NCBI GenBank assembly: GCA_030248295.1
Contig: JASANH010001354.1
Coordinates: 62,001-126,000 of the forward strand
DNA: 64,000 nucleotides
Source: Mesodorylaimus sp. YZB2_4
Lineage: Eukaryota > Nematoda > Enoplea > Dorylaimida > Dorylaimidae
Direction of reading: 5' to 3'
How positions within the stretch are numbered: the stretch's first letter is position 1; each line of letters opens with the position of its first letter. Position numbers and translations under genes: made by a program. Shown here in pieces: positions 12,137 to 24,730 of the stretch. The notes below the pieces were generated by a model. That model saw only the letters and a list, made by a program, of their open reading frames with translations. It did not search any database and was not told where the DNA came from.

Positions 12137-15100
12137 TTATCGACGATGATTCTGCTTTTTCAGAGACGGGAATTTTAGCCCTTCTGTAGCGATACGAGCA
12201 CGTCGGAATTCCAGATCTTCGTTGACCACCCAATAAGTGACTTCCTCGTCGCCTGCCTGAAATTGTTTTGACCCTGTGATCTCTGCAGGGAAAACACAAG
12301 CTCAGGCCCTGGTTCCTTACATTTAGTTCTGTCATTCCGCGCTCCACAATGTCATATCCGCCAACTCGATCGAGCACTTCCTTGCATTCCGCGCTGCAGT
12401 GAAGCTTTAAAGCTGAAAGAGCCCATGTGAATTGTAGATAATAACGTTAGCAGGATTTGGAGCAACAGAAACTTACCCTCTCCGCTTTGTTCCATCTTGG
12501 ACGCCTTGTAAACTGTTTCGCCAAACAGACAATAGCGTGGCATTTTCAGTCCTATAGTGACATATGAGCCATCAGCGAAGCGTACTCCACTATGAAACAG
12601 GCTCTTACCCACAACTCCCCCAACCACATATCCAGAATGAATGCCAATACGCAGCTTTAAAATATCTGTTGGACGATGACGGATACGGAAGTGCTAAACA
12701 AAATTGCCTACGTCCTGTTGCATCAAGCAGAAACTGTCCGGACAGTAGCTAAATTTTCCTTGGTGTCTAGCTCCAAGTCATCCGGCGTCACTACAGTAAA
12801 TGCAGCCTAAATCCTCATCTGTATCTCGCTCACTGATAACCCCCAGCTCAAACTTCTTTTATATTTTAGCTCCCTAACAGGCACGTAATATAAGCGGATA
12901 TACTGTAGGTGAGCAAGCGCTTCCCTTACTGCACAGAATATCTCGCGTGTAGCGTTGATACAGCTTTGGAAAAAGGATTCAGTTTCAGTTTCAGTTAAGT
13001 TAACTAAATCTCCGAATAGATTCAGTTTAAGTTACAGTTAACTGGATCTTAAAAGACTCAGTTAAGTGAATTTAACTGAATGATTTAGTTTTTTTTCCAA
13101 AAAATTTTCGAATCCATATATGAACGCTTGGCGAGCATGAATCTCTTTTTTCCTTCATTTAGATACAACACTGGACAATAGGACTTCACAAGCTCACAAT
13201 CTTACATAAGACAATGAAACCTTGCCGAACTTGACATATCCAATGATTGCAATTTGTTCAATGTGGGTGCAAAAGAAAGCTGCAAAATATTGAACTCGTC
13301 TGACCACATAATTAGCAGTATAATCAGCACGCAGATTCCTGCGAATTTTTTGAAATCCTCCTGCTCTGTCGGTTTTGTGTTGGAAGAACTCAAAGCCAGA
13401 GTGTTAGAACCCATAGCCCGAAGTCCGAGACCTGAAAACCAAGTTAAGAAAAACTCAGGCGAGTTTTTCTTAAATATCTCCTTACTGCACAAGAATACAA
13501 AAACCCAAGGTACTGACCACTGCTGGCCAACTGGCCAGATGGGCTCAATATTTTGCAGCTTTCAGCTTGAGGAGATGAAAACTCTTTCATCCACGCAGCA
13601 GGAGCTGATACCACGGCAATGTTGTGAAGATGTGGCAATTCTTCTCCATGTTTTAACCCAAATTTAAAGGGATCTGTTTCATTCACAGCCGCTTACGGCT
13701 TTTTACGGATGACCAGATCTGCCTCTAACTCGCAATCAGCAAGATTCAAACCAGCAATTGTCTTAGCTGACTTTCGTTTCTCTTTGAGCTTTGCACGAAC
13801 AGCCGAAAACAGATCGCCAAGTTTAGAAAGCGCGGAACTTGAAAACTGAATCTAACTGATTCTAAAAAGATTCAGTTGCAGTTAAATTCAGTTTTTTTGA
13901 CGAGATACAGTTTCAGTTTCAGTTACAGTTAAGTGTATCAAGGCTACTCGCGGTATAAAACTGTGCGTGAAATATGGATAAATACTGATCATGAGTCATA
14001 AGATACATTTTGGGCCCCACGTCCTGATTTTCTTTTTCATTTTTTCCCCTTCCTGATCATGTTTGTTGTTACCTATTATGGTCTAATAATAAACACTTTT
14101 TGTTCACAAACATAGACACCGGTCCCTTTGAAAACTCATCAGCCCCTCATTCGTATCTCCTGGGCAGGTAGGACCTCTTTAAAATCATGCAGCCCCCGGG
14201 TCCGACAACGGGTTCACAGCTCGAAACAAACTCTGCCCAAAAATTTTGAAGTCGAACCCAACCCAAACCCATTTTTAAAAGGTCAAACCCAACCCATAAG
14301 AACCGATATTTTTTTTAAAACATGACTAAAACCCAAAAAACCCCTTTTTGTTAAGTGAAGTATACATGTAAGTGAAGTATACATGTAAGTGAAGTATACA
14401 TGTTAAGTGAAGTATACATGTAAGTGAAGTATACATGTAAGTGAAGTATACATGTTAAGTGATGTATTATCAGTATGACGCATATTTTTGTGAAATTGCT
14501 ATCATTGTTTACTAAACGACCTGAGAGAGAGATATCTGGGCGTGGCGGCTTTACTCGGATGCCTTCCCTGAGAGAGGAGTTTGGAGGTTAGTGGAAGAGT
14601 CTCCCCTGGCCTCCCTGGGGCATCGGGTAGAACATAACTCTGAAAGATGACCTCACGATGAATACATTTTTGAGCAGTTGATTAAGTCTCGCCTGCTCGC
14701 ATCTTCATCTATCTTCAGAAAGATCTCCAGGAATACCAGAAGAAACTTATATAGCAGGTGATAAACTGGCATGAGCTAATCTGACTGCACCTACAAATTC
14801 GTTTAAACTCCTTCAAACACAACCAAAGACCTGAGAAGTATCCTGCTCACACGTATCTCAGCGATCGTTTCCTTTTCGAGCTACAAATCTCAAATAACAT
14901 GACCCCAGCTGAGGGACCATTTTCACCAGGGCACTAATTTTACAACGGAGACGCTGGTCTTCTGTCGTCATGAATTATTCACCCGCCAAAAAGAGCTGCG
15001 GTGGCTCACGTCAGTGCACTCACGCAAGCAGGATTTCGGGTTCGTAAGGGGGTCAACAAAAAATTTTTTCAAAAATATACTATATCTTATAGCTCAAGGA

Positions 15101-18100
15101 TGAGAGCCAATCGCCCGAGTGGGATCCCCGCCCCGCTGGAAGCAAAACTTTTGCATAATGTCTCCCTAGACTACTATGAAAAAATTAGCAGGAAATACCA
15201 GATTCAAGGCAAGAAATCACGCATTTTCTTTCACCAGGGCACTAAGCCTGCCAAAAAGCAAGAGGCTTCTTCGTGGATTCTTACCGACCGAACTTTAAAG
15301 TTTAAAAATTAGGACCTGGCTGACCTGATCTCTGACTGCGAGTCGGCAAGGGATCAGATCATAGCATGCTATCATCTGCTGACGGATGATTTCTCAGTTC
15401 CGTCACAGTCAGACTGACTTGTCGAATTAGACTAGCTAGGGGCACTGGGTACGTTTCTTGAAGAACCACGGTCTGTCGATTCGAAACCAACGGACATCAC
15501 GTCGCAGTGGCTTATCTGCTTAGACCAGCCAACCAGACGCACAACGCTAATTTCTTGTTCAGGGGGAGAAGACGATTAGGAGGAGGAACAACATGTGCCT
15601 AGATCAACAACCAGAGGTCGTACAGTTGTAAATGTTAGTTTTTCTGAAAGCTGAAACTTTCGGACTCTGCCCTTTGACGATCATTTTTTTGAAGCTTCCA
15701 TTTCCGAAAAGTTACTTCTGGAAATAGTCACTGTTTCAGCTTTTTCAACCCGTCGCTGGTCAGGCACTGGACGGATTTCGATTAAAATTGGCACAGTAAC
15801 ACATCTGACTTATCTTGCAAAGCTTGTGAAAAACCAACTTTTTTGGTCCAGTCATTCTTGAGTTATCGAATATCGAAAGTAGCTGGCGCTGGTGTTTCTG
15901 TTTTCTCATTTTGGGCGCGGAGCTTAGAAACATCAACTAAACGGGTAAGCGCGCCGCCATTGATTGGCTAGGCTCAGCGGGCTCTAACGAAGATGGGTTT
16001 GGTGCACAGCGATAAATTTCCCGATAATAAATCGAGAATTTGCGAACGAATATAAATGATGAGGAAAGAATTTCCGCGGGCAGCACATGTTTTATTTGAA
16101 GCGGAGGTAATATAGTTGAGAAAAATTCGAGCTAATAATAACTTGACAAACGTTGCGGATCCTGAACTTTAGCTTCTGAGGGAACAGAAGTTCAGATCAC
16201 CCCGAGCATGACCCAGTTCTTTGTAGGCTGGCTTCAGTCTCCGATAGGTTGCCTCTTTTTGCATAGTTTATTTAGTTTATTTAGTTTGTTTAGTTTGTGG
16301 CAAAGAGTGGTTTTTCAATAGCACTTTTGTTTCCGACCACGGGGCTCTCAGTTCGACTCCTTTACAGTTTAGAATTTCTGGTTTTTGTTCCTCTTTTTTC
16401 CACGAGACAGAGGAACGTCATTGCGAACAAGGAATATGAGGGTGGTCCTTGACTTTTGCCCAATCAGAGATAAGGTTTTAGGCGTGACAGATGCATAAAA
16501 GAATTACTTAATTTGTTGTTTTTCCTGCTGCCTGTATATCTTAGTACATACTCGAAAAATCTGTGCATTTCATCAGTAAGAGTTTCTGACTAGTATGAAA
16601 TGATCGATCGGTGAGGTGTTTTGGGCCAAACTAGTTTGTAGCAAAAAAGGAAAAACGGTCTTATTATTTCCAAAAAAGTCTGTTATGACAGACTCGAAAC
16701 TTTTAGACCAGCCAATGCACACAGTGGAATCAGGGCTTAGGATGGCTGGTCTACTCGGCCACAGCTAAGCGCAGCCACGGTTTAGGAAAAATGTCTGGGC
16801 AGAAGCTGCTTTATCTGCATGAATATCAACTGGACGACTGATCGCGGCAACGAGCAGAGGAGTGATCCTGTGCTCGTGGTCTACTAGTGGGCTAGGGGTG
16901 GCTAAGTCTCGGGCTATGCGCACACATACTCATAATAGGTAATGCTCAAGCCGCAGCTAGGTAAATCATTTTGTGTCATGTGTTCCTTTATCCTCGAGCG
17001 GTTTATTACTGATATGATAAACCATGAGCATGAACATAAAGTTGGAAGAAAAGGAGCAAGGATTGTTGAGAGTGTTTTTCGAGGTTTAGGTATGTAACAA
17101 TGAGCCAAATCACTTATATCGCAGCGCTACAGCTTTAGCATACAGTATGCAGGTTGCTCGTGTGGAACAGCACAGCTGCCTTTAAGCAGCCTGTCTGAAT
17201 AGCAGCAGTACACAGCAGAGGAGCATGTTGGATTTGATTCTGACATCGGCAAGCATCTGTTTGCGAGTGATTATACATTGTGCAGTGCAGGCCACCTCTC
17301 CTTTCCTTGTGGTCGAGTAGACCAGCCACCCTAAGCCCTGATTCCACTGTGTGCATTGGCTGGTCTAAAAGTTTTGAGTCTGTCATGACAGACTTTTTTT
17401 GAAATAATACGCTGTGGAGCCATGGTCATGCTGATCCAAGTAAAAAGTGGTTTTTTGGGCTGGGCTCGAAAAAAGGTCAACCTCCTCAACCCAAAACCAC
17501 TCTGTCTATAAACCCGACCCAACCCAACCCAATGATGCCATGTCAAAAGATCACTACCCAAAAATGGGTTGGGTTTTGCGATTCCATGTTGGACCTGGGT
17601 AACCCCTGGGTTTCATTGGTGCTTACGTTAACCGCGTCCAGTAAACTCAGTGACATCGATGCTATTTCTCCAGCATGGTTATCGCCATTCCGAACTGGCA
17701 CTCCCGACACGACCATGTAGGCGTCGCCAATCGTCTCCACCTTGTACACATCATAAGTGCCGATGATGGCGTCGAAGCAAGTGTACAGATCATTCAGGAA
17801 TGTCACCACCTGAAGCTTATAAAGATAGCATAGGGCACAGGGGTAATACAGTATGATTTCTTACCTGATTTGGTGTACTCTCGCTTGACATGGCCGTGAA
17901 GCCAGCAATGTCCGAAAAATAGAGGGTGCAACTTTCGAATCGCTCCGGGTCTACATTCTGGCCACGCTTCAGTGATTCAGCCACAGTCCTGAAAATCTTG
18001 AATATTTACCCCTGAAAGTCGACATTAAGGGATCTTTACCAGCGTGCCCCACGCATGAGCAAAATTATGTTCACAAATATGTACCCAACAGGCCCATAAA

Positions 18101-21100
18101 CAGCCTCCACATACAGTATGAGTACGATCATACCTGATAGACCTCTTCTGTACATGTATTTTATGCTCACCACAATATAGAAAGGGCATTGGAGCTTCGA
18201 GCAGTTGGTGTATTTTAAGCATGGAGCCACAGTCCCAAGCACACTTACCTGGGTAACATCTGCAGCAACAATCGCTCTGTTTTCTTTTTCTCTTCTTGCA
18301 ATTGATTCGTGCGATCGGCCACCACGTTTTCGAGATTGGTCGAATATCTTTCCATCATATTAATTACATTTTCCATCACGCTAGATTTCCTATTCAAGAC
18401 AAACCAGCTCCAATCTGGCTTTGAAAAAACATGATTATTTTGACTTACAGTCCTTTGGTCAACGGGTGCAACCTCTTTTTGACAACGTCGATATTGGGTC
18501 TCGACTCTGGCGCTTCTTCCCAACAAGCTTGCATTAGAAGTTCGACATAATTCGGCACTCCCTCCAACGCGGTCATATCTGGCCGAAAAGGCGACTGACC
18601 AGGTCGCAGATTGGTTACTTGGTGGACAATGTCTAAAATGTCCAATAGCAAATTCTACTTCCAAGAATAATTTTGGCCTGATAATAGTTTTAGACTGGTT
18701 TTCGCTCAGTGTTGCCAAAAGTCAATCCCTGAGCGACCCTGTGCGGGCCCACTTGGAGACGGGGCAATCTCCTTCCTCGGACGATGGCATGCACCTCCTA
18801 AATGACGCCTATGTTCGACATCTGAGACAGCCTATTCGTCTGGTTTGCACTTCAGCAGCTCGACTGGGGGGAGTCACCCACAGCCTGACGTGCAAGGTCA
18901 GCGAGGATTTACTGTTTTTCTAAACTGATCTCCATTGCTGGGATTGAGCCTCGGGCCCAGCCGCTCGCCACCAAGCACAGTTGACAAGCCTCTCACTGAT
19001 GGTGCACGACTTACCCATCGGCCCCAGCAGTTCATCCCCAAACGGACCCTTTCGGCCAAACATTTCGTGTAAGATGATGCCCAGGGAATAAATGTCCCCT
19101 TTCTGTGTTCCTTTCAGTCTGGCCACCGCGTCTCGCAGTAACTCGGGTGCTGTCCATATTAGCCCTAAACAAGTGATCTGTATCGCGGAGCCGATGGAAG
19201 GCTGCCAGTCCCCCAACATACTTCTGGCCTGCTCCTCCTCGCTCAGCTGCCTGGCCTCGTCTTGTCGAACCGTTTGCATGCCGAACCCGGAAAGACGCAG
19301 GACCCAGCGAGCATCCAGAATGCAGTTGGTCGACCTCAGTTTTCCATGACAGCGTAACTGGCTGCGGTGTATGAAATATAGTCCCTAAAGCCAAACAAGG
19401 TTAGCAGCACAAGTAGTTCTTACACGAGACAAGCCCGGCTCTGCTTACTTTTATCAAATCAAATATCATTGATGCCAGAAACATGCTATCAATCTGGATT
19501 TCTTCATTTTCCAGGATGTCCTGAAAACAATTTTGTCTATTCACAAAATAATTCCACAGCCAACTTATCTCTGAGATAAAAATTGTGTCTAGAGAAGAGG
19601 AATCAAGAAATGGAGAACTCTATTCGCACCAGTGGAATGTCCACTGTACGATGCAAACAGTGGTGGGGGCGAGCAGTGCATTTAGGTCATCCTCAAAAGG
19701 AAACTGACTGTGAGGCTTATCCCTGTTTGTGCCCGTGATAGTTCGATACCGTCAGAGCACTACTGTACAGTTATTTTAGCATTTTAGGATCTTTTTGGCT
19801 TTGGCTTTAAAGAGGGGAAAATAAGCAAGTGTACTTTCTAGCCTCAAGCTACATCCAATGAGAGATCTTTCTTCCACCTCGGCCAGTAAACTACATCTAG
19901 CTCACGACTGAACCAAAAATGACTCAACGACCTGCCTTGAGGCATCCTCTTTGCCTGAACTCTGACACCAAAAAGATATTAGGTGGTTCGTAGATCATGC
20001 CCTCCAATGTGTTGATGTTATCATGGCGAAGGTCCATCATCTGAAAAACAAGTCTCCTAAACAAATTAAAAAGATTTTACAAAATTGTCAAGCACTTACG
20101 AATTTGAGCTCTTTCCTAATTGCTCGATTGAATTCAACTTCCGGTTTATGAATTCTTTTTAGAGCAACCAAGTGGCCTTTGAACTGAGCAACGCCGAAGT
20201 TCTCCAAATCATTCCAGGCCTTTCTTTGTTGTTCTTGAGTCTGTGGAGCTCGTCTTTCTTGTTGAGTTTGCAAGGAAAAGAAGTTTCGTTTTCGTTTCTT
20301 TTTTTCCGCGCCCTCCGTGGCTCCCACAAGGGCCTTGTGCTGTCTGATGTCTTGCAGTAGATTCCGTTCATAATCGCCCAATGAAATGCGACTTTTTTGC
20401 AAGTTCAATGTTGCTTGTGACCTCTGAAAGTAGGTAGAAATTTCAGAATCTCAAAGAAGCAACTTTGGGGTTCTGTTTCACAAGAAAGTGAGATTCTAAG
20501 ACTCACCATTGAACCCAAAGTAGCACTCCCCATGCTCCTCATGCTGGTCAAGTGCTCCTGCAGATCTTGCAGCACCAAGTCGTCGCTGAGAACTTTCCAA
20601 AATAGACTTTGCAGTTGGCGTTCAAATCGCCACTGCTTGATGAACATTCCAGCAGCCGCAATGGCCATGATGACTACCAGTGATGCGCCACTGGCAACGA
20701 TAGGAAGTGTAAAATCTAAAAAGGTGGGGTTGGTTCTTATAAGGAGATGGCATTTCTTTATTGCGGCAGTTTAGAAAGAGTCCTGTCTGTGTGCTGTCAC
20801 AGAACCCCAGGCCCACGAAATGTACCAGGCACACGATTACCTTTCCACGAAGGACACCCATCGCCTTTCCAGTTACACTTGGGACGGCTTGGTGGGGGGT
20901 CACCATTTGGCCAGTTCATTTTTGGTTGATAAAAATAACGAAGTGCCTAAAATCGCAAGGTCAGCACCGGAGTCGTACTTTATGCTGCTTAGCGCGTGCT
21001 TACCCAACCGACATCATTTTCAGTCACGTTCAACCAAAATTGAGCAGCCGGGTACAAGCCCTTTCTTAGTGACTTATCGGGCTGCATAGCAGTCAAGATT

Positions 21101-24100
21101 GAAATGTTGCCAATAGGTACTCCGAAGCTGTCCACGAAAATATCGAGGCCAGTGACGCCTGCAATAAGCAGTGACGGGCCCCTGAATCAGCAGTCGACAC
21201 ACATTCTTACTGTTTATAATCCTTTCACCATACTGCTGCACCATGACATCCCCCTTGTGCGGATCAGTTACGTTGCTAATGATGGTTTCGTATGTGGCGG
21301 TCACAAATGAAATGACTGCATCGTATAGGAGGCCAGTTTCGAGGGACACATAGCCATCCGGGTAGGGCTGGAATGGGATTGTCTTTATTGGCTCTTCTGT
21401 TATAGGAAACTGCGTCGGCACATGGGCTGCGTTATTGTACTCAAGCCACACCACAGTGCTCATAGTCTGGTGTTCCAACACCAGGCCTAGCAGTGTTCAC
21501 CTGCCTCCCAGCCTCTCGCACTGCAGGCTGATCAAGAAACAGAGGGCATAAATATGAGGGAGGGTAAGGGTGGCACAAATACGGGTGCGAGGGCAGCGAA
21601 CGAGCGGCAGAATCAAGTGCTTACCGGAGGAAACGGCATAACAGTAACGTTGCACAACACTGGACATGATGGATTCTGCATGACTGCACGGACTCTGGTC
21701 TGAAATTGCTTCCACGGAGCCGAATCGATGAGAGGGCGTGATTCAATAATAAATGCAGCTGACCGATACCAATTGTAGATCTCCTTCGGTAGGGAATACG
21801 CGGCCAAGGGGAACCCGTATGGTTTAGATGGAAATACAGGATACTCTGAAGAACCAGGATCAGATTATGGAAAAAGGTGGTAACCTGGACATACTGAGCC
21901 ACATGTCAGCCGTATTTGGGCCACCATCGTACAAATAGTCGTAAGTCGGTGGTACCGTAACCAGCACAGCGTATTCGCCAGTTTGCAGCAACCCCATTCG
22001 AGCCATCACATTCGAGAAGAAAGTCGGCTCTGGGGCACCGGCGGATGCACTTACGATAATGTAAACTACAACAAGTTTGATCTCTATGGGATGCTTGTCA
22101 TGGTAGAGGGCGAATCAGTTGACTGCACCACGCACAGGTATGCGTCATACGATCCGCAGGCGATCGTCCTTGTTCTTACTTACCTCTGGTGTCCTTGTAC
22201 GTTTCAGTCACAATCTGCAAGTACTTTGAGCGGGCAACGGCGCTTGATGGGATCACATTTTCTGGGATGCGAATGTCGATCGAGTAAGTGCGAATAATTG
22301 GAATGTCAGAAGCGACAAGTGATTTGGAGAGCGTGTCGAGATTGGCCAACGAACTAGCGCTATTGTCGGTAAACTGCAGAATAACAACGCGCTCCCACTT
22401 GTATGATTTGATAAGGTCGACCACTGCTCGAGCTAGATCTCTGCGAGAGAAGGGAATGGGCGATTGCTCGATAGGGTGATAAACATAGTTTGAAGCACAC
22501 CCTAGGTATGAAGTCACTTCAAGCAAGCACCGACTATCCCGTAATCTACGAATCTGCAATTCTGCTGTGACTGTCCGATGACAGTCATGCCAATCTAGCA
22601 GGTGATTAAAAAAGTTCTTCGATGTAGGACAGCGCTGGAGCCGAGAGGATCATGGCTTGTGCTGTTGTAATTATATACATATCTTTCCAATAACTGATTG
22701 CGAGATCGACCGCCGGTTGCACTATCGATAATCAGCCGTATGCATTAAAAACGGCACCGATCCTACTGCACTGTAGTCTGACTTACGTTGTCACATGGGG
22801 GCTTGTTGAATGCAGTAGGGTAAAGTACACTAATTCTGAACACCTAAATTGATGTCTCTCTGTGAAAATAGGGCTGAAACTAGGCGAGAAGAGATGGCCC
22901 TTCCCGACTGGTGTTCGAGGACCAGATTCTCTACTCGTTTGGCGTCCGCCACTTGACGGTACTGGGTGAGTCGCCCAGAGCCAGGTGTGCAAGGCCAGCG
23001 ACGGACTAACTGAATCGCCGTCGAAGACTGGTTCCCACTCTGGCAAAGGGGTTCACTAAGTGCCGTCCCCAACCGGAGCAGAACTGCCTAAGCCTTAACC
23101 AACTGACGATGAGCCATCGTGGCTCTTTGAATGCGGTATCTCACTCGTACGCCAGGCATTCTAGGCACTGTCTGCTTACCATAGTACTTTGCATCGAATC
23201 TGTATTGCACATGGAGAGTACGCGATGGAATTCCTGTATCTTTCTGAGGGTTGCAGGCAGCGTGTAACTTACCAATGGCCAAACGTACCTGAACGAGGAG
23301 CGCAGCTGAGAAAATGTGCTATAATCAGTGGTCGATTGGGCTGCGCCCTGTTGAGTCGCATCTCCTTGTTGTCGACCACCGCATCGCTAGTTCAGAAGAT
23401 TACTGTACAATGAGCTTCCCAAGAATCTATGCATCCCTTCTAGTGCACTGTGCTTACATAGCTGAGTAGAAACCGATTATCGACAGCTGCGATGCCAGGT
23501 TCGTAAACACAAGTATCTTGTGGTCCAATAATCACCAACGAGCTCGAATCCATTGTCGCAGTTGCCACAGCCCTGAATAAACAAAGGCGTGAAACACCGA
23601 CCCAGAAGATCTCACGCATTCACCTTGGATTCTCGTCTAAATTATGTGACATGTGTACGTAGTGCATGCGGAACCACTCAAGCCTACCTGCATCACTTTT
23701 TTTCAAAAAAATGTCATCATTTAGGTAGTCGGGAAGTGGGAAGTGACTCACAATCAGTCAGCAGCGTATGTAAGGCAGGTAAAATAGCAATGGGCGAGCC
23801 CTGCACTGCATGGCAACATTGGCATGATGGCAACATTACGTGCAGTACATAGTATTCTGCTGGTCCTTTGGTGCTAATGCTCAGCTACAGCACAAAGAAC
23901 AAATGACGTACAGTGCGTTTCAGTCATGCAGCTGACACAAAATATGGGCATGGTTTAATGTTCCGCCGAATGTTGTGGCCGCCTACCAACCTTTAAAATT
24001 TTTTGGGATTCAGCCCTTTTTGCCTATGGCCGACCAACATTTAAACATAAAGCAAGGTAGTGCTTTGACAAGCGCACACAGAATGAAAAGCGTCCCCTTT

Positions 24101-24730
24101 TGGATTTTTCAAACGAGGTGCCCACCAAACTTACTCAATGCTGTTTAGTTCGATTCCATTCGAGTCTTGGATGCGTATTTTCATGTCATGGAATATACTC
24201 CACTCCGACTTGTTCCTCACGTCCTCCACAGCCACTGGCAATGCGCTCAACTCGTATGCACCAAAACCGATCCCGTTCGGATACGGGCATTGAGGGTCGT
24301 TAGGGATACATCGAATTCCCGCCAGGACATCCACAGTAATGGGCAGATCCACCTTGACATTGTTCCGCAACTGTATGAACCTGCTGGCCCCGCCACTAAT
24401 AATGCTTTTGGCAGTAGTGGCGGCACCTGACTGGCTCGTAGGAAGTGGTGGTCTCGATGTCGCAATAGCTCCTGGAGTAGAAGTGCCAATCAGGCCTGCA
24501 GCCGTTGGCCGAAATGTTGGAGTGAACGTCGCTGTACTATTTATTTGATCGTTCTCCAATGCCCTCGGTGAAGGAGATACGTTGGGGATGTCGGTAAGAC
24601 TTTGAGTTTGAGGAATAGTATTCGTAACTGTGCTGATCTGAGATAGCACATCAAATATACGATAAAAAATTATGAAAAGTGAAAATATTCCCCGACTTAT
24701 TTTCCCCATGCTGGTGCTCTCTATTACCAC
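12137..24730 (-). CDS. Receptor-type (transmembrane) guanylate cyclase, 22 exons
   Basis: Exons (minus): 24730-24135, 23572-23458, 23386-23289, 22440-22184, 22083-21895, 21845-21625, 21466-21211, 21158-21004, 20946-20841, 20715-20507, 20423-20100, 20040-19936, 19520-19449, 19384-19015, 18632-18449, 18389-18249, 17988-17865, 17809-17627, 12693-12609, 12551-12477, 12412-12321, 12256-12137. The sum is 4077 nt, 1358 residues. Order: signal-like N-terminus (MGKISRGIF at 24709 is an alternative start) and Ser/Thr-rich stretch to about 200; ANF-receptor ligand domain to about 660; TM helix about 670-692; kinase-homology domain about 740-1085 lacking the catalytic Asp ([11 protein letters not shown]) and with GFG for DFG; dimerisation helix ([18 protein letters not shown]); class III cyclase domain about 1140-1325. 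YFSDIAGFT and [14 protein letters not shown] keep metal Asp and guanine Glu, and RYCLFG keeps the guanine Cys. The following [11 protein letters not shown] lacks the usual Asn and Arg. Should convert GTP to cGMP at the plasma membrane if active. Confidence 0.92.
12955..13940 (-). mobile_element. Decayed hAT-like transposon in the cyclase intron
   Basis: The ends share TTGATACA inverted (about 12957 and 13933). Both subterminal regions are full of CAGTTTCAGTTA-type repeats. On the minus strand at about 13686-13444 the frame [13 protein letters not shown] then [16 protein letters not shown] recalls the C-terminal hAT dimerisation region (SAPxERxFSxAG then a late FL). Reading frames are broken. 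No clear 8-bp target duplication. Confidence 0.45.
14353..14465 (+). repeat. 17-bp tandem repeat with 52-bp higher-order period
   Basis: Six copies of AAGTGAAGTATACATGT. Every third copy has one extra T, so the array is two repeats of a 17+17+18 block. Lies in the long cyclase intron. Confidence 0.9.
15001..15312 (+). other. Open frame of possible mobile-element origin
   Basis: A 103-codon basic frame ([14 protein letters not shown]..) sits inside the large cyclase intron. The next 300 nt continue in protein-like fashion with acidic and Ser-rich runs but with stops. It could be a decayed gag or transposase piece; I recognise no motif. Confidence 0.2.
16664..17407. mobile_element. MITE with ~100-bp terminal inverted repeats and TA target
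   Basis: The left arm starts TTATTTCCAAAAAAGTCTGT and the right arm is its inverse with one or two changes. Arms stay nearly identical for about 100 bp (GACCAGCCAATGCACACAGT is in both). TA dinucleotides flank both ends (16662-16663 and 17408-17409), the hallmark of Tc1/mariner insertion. The 500-bp core has no transposase. High arm identity suggests a fairly recent insertion. Confidence 0.8.
17440..17570. repeat. AACCCAACCC-rich dispersed repeat
   Basis: Contains AAAGGTCAACCTCCTCAACC and AACCCAACCCAACCC tracts. The same words occur inverted at 60100-60165 and in looser form at 14248-14340, so this is a dispersed family rather than a simple repeat. Confidence 0.55.
18720..18925 (-). repeat. 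SINE, copy 2 (partial)
   Basis: In the intron between cyclase exons 14 and 15. The block GAGTCACCCACAGCC..GTGCAAGGTCAGCGA matches GAGTCGCCCAGAGCC..GTGCAAGGCCAGCGA at 22970-23010 in the same orientation. The tRNA-like head is not clear here. Confidence 0.45.
19521..19935 (-). other. GC-AG intron in the cyclase gene
   Basis: Exon 12 ends CTCAAG and the intron starts GCAGGT. The next exon starts GACATCCTGG after TTTTCAG. Phase 0 on both sides and the family sequence (RGCLK then DILENEE) leave no fitting GT donor, so this is a rare GC-AG intron. Confidence 0.6.
22850..23130 (-). repeat. SINE, copy 3
   Basis: In the cyclase intron between exons 3 and 4. On the minus strand the head GATGGCTCATCGTCAGTTGG resembles a tRNA D-arm/A box, followed by a body ending in CAAGTGGCGGACGCC. 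It shares long blocks with the copies at 6310-6660 and 54640-54880. Confidence 0.6.

Noticed and set aside
22031..22054. A 27-nt intron in cyclase exon 5 (GTAAGT..CAGAG)
   Set aside because: It has splice-like ends but is too short and divisible by three; reading through gives a sensible protein.
23237..23288. Longer version of cyclase exon 3 ending at 23273
   Set aside because: The donor CAG|GTACGT at 23289 gives the right phase and restores the family sequence into [10 protein letters not shown].
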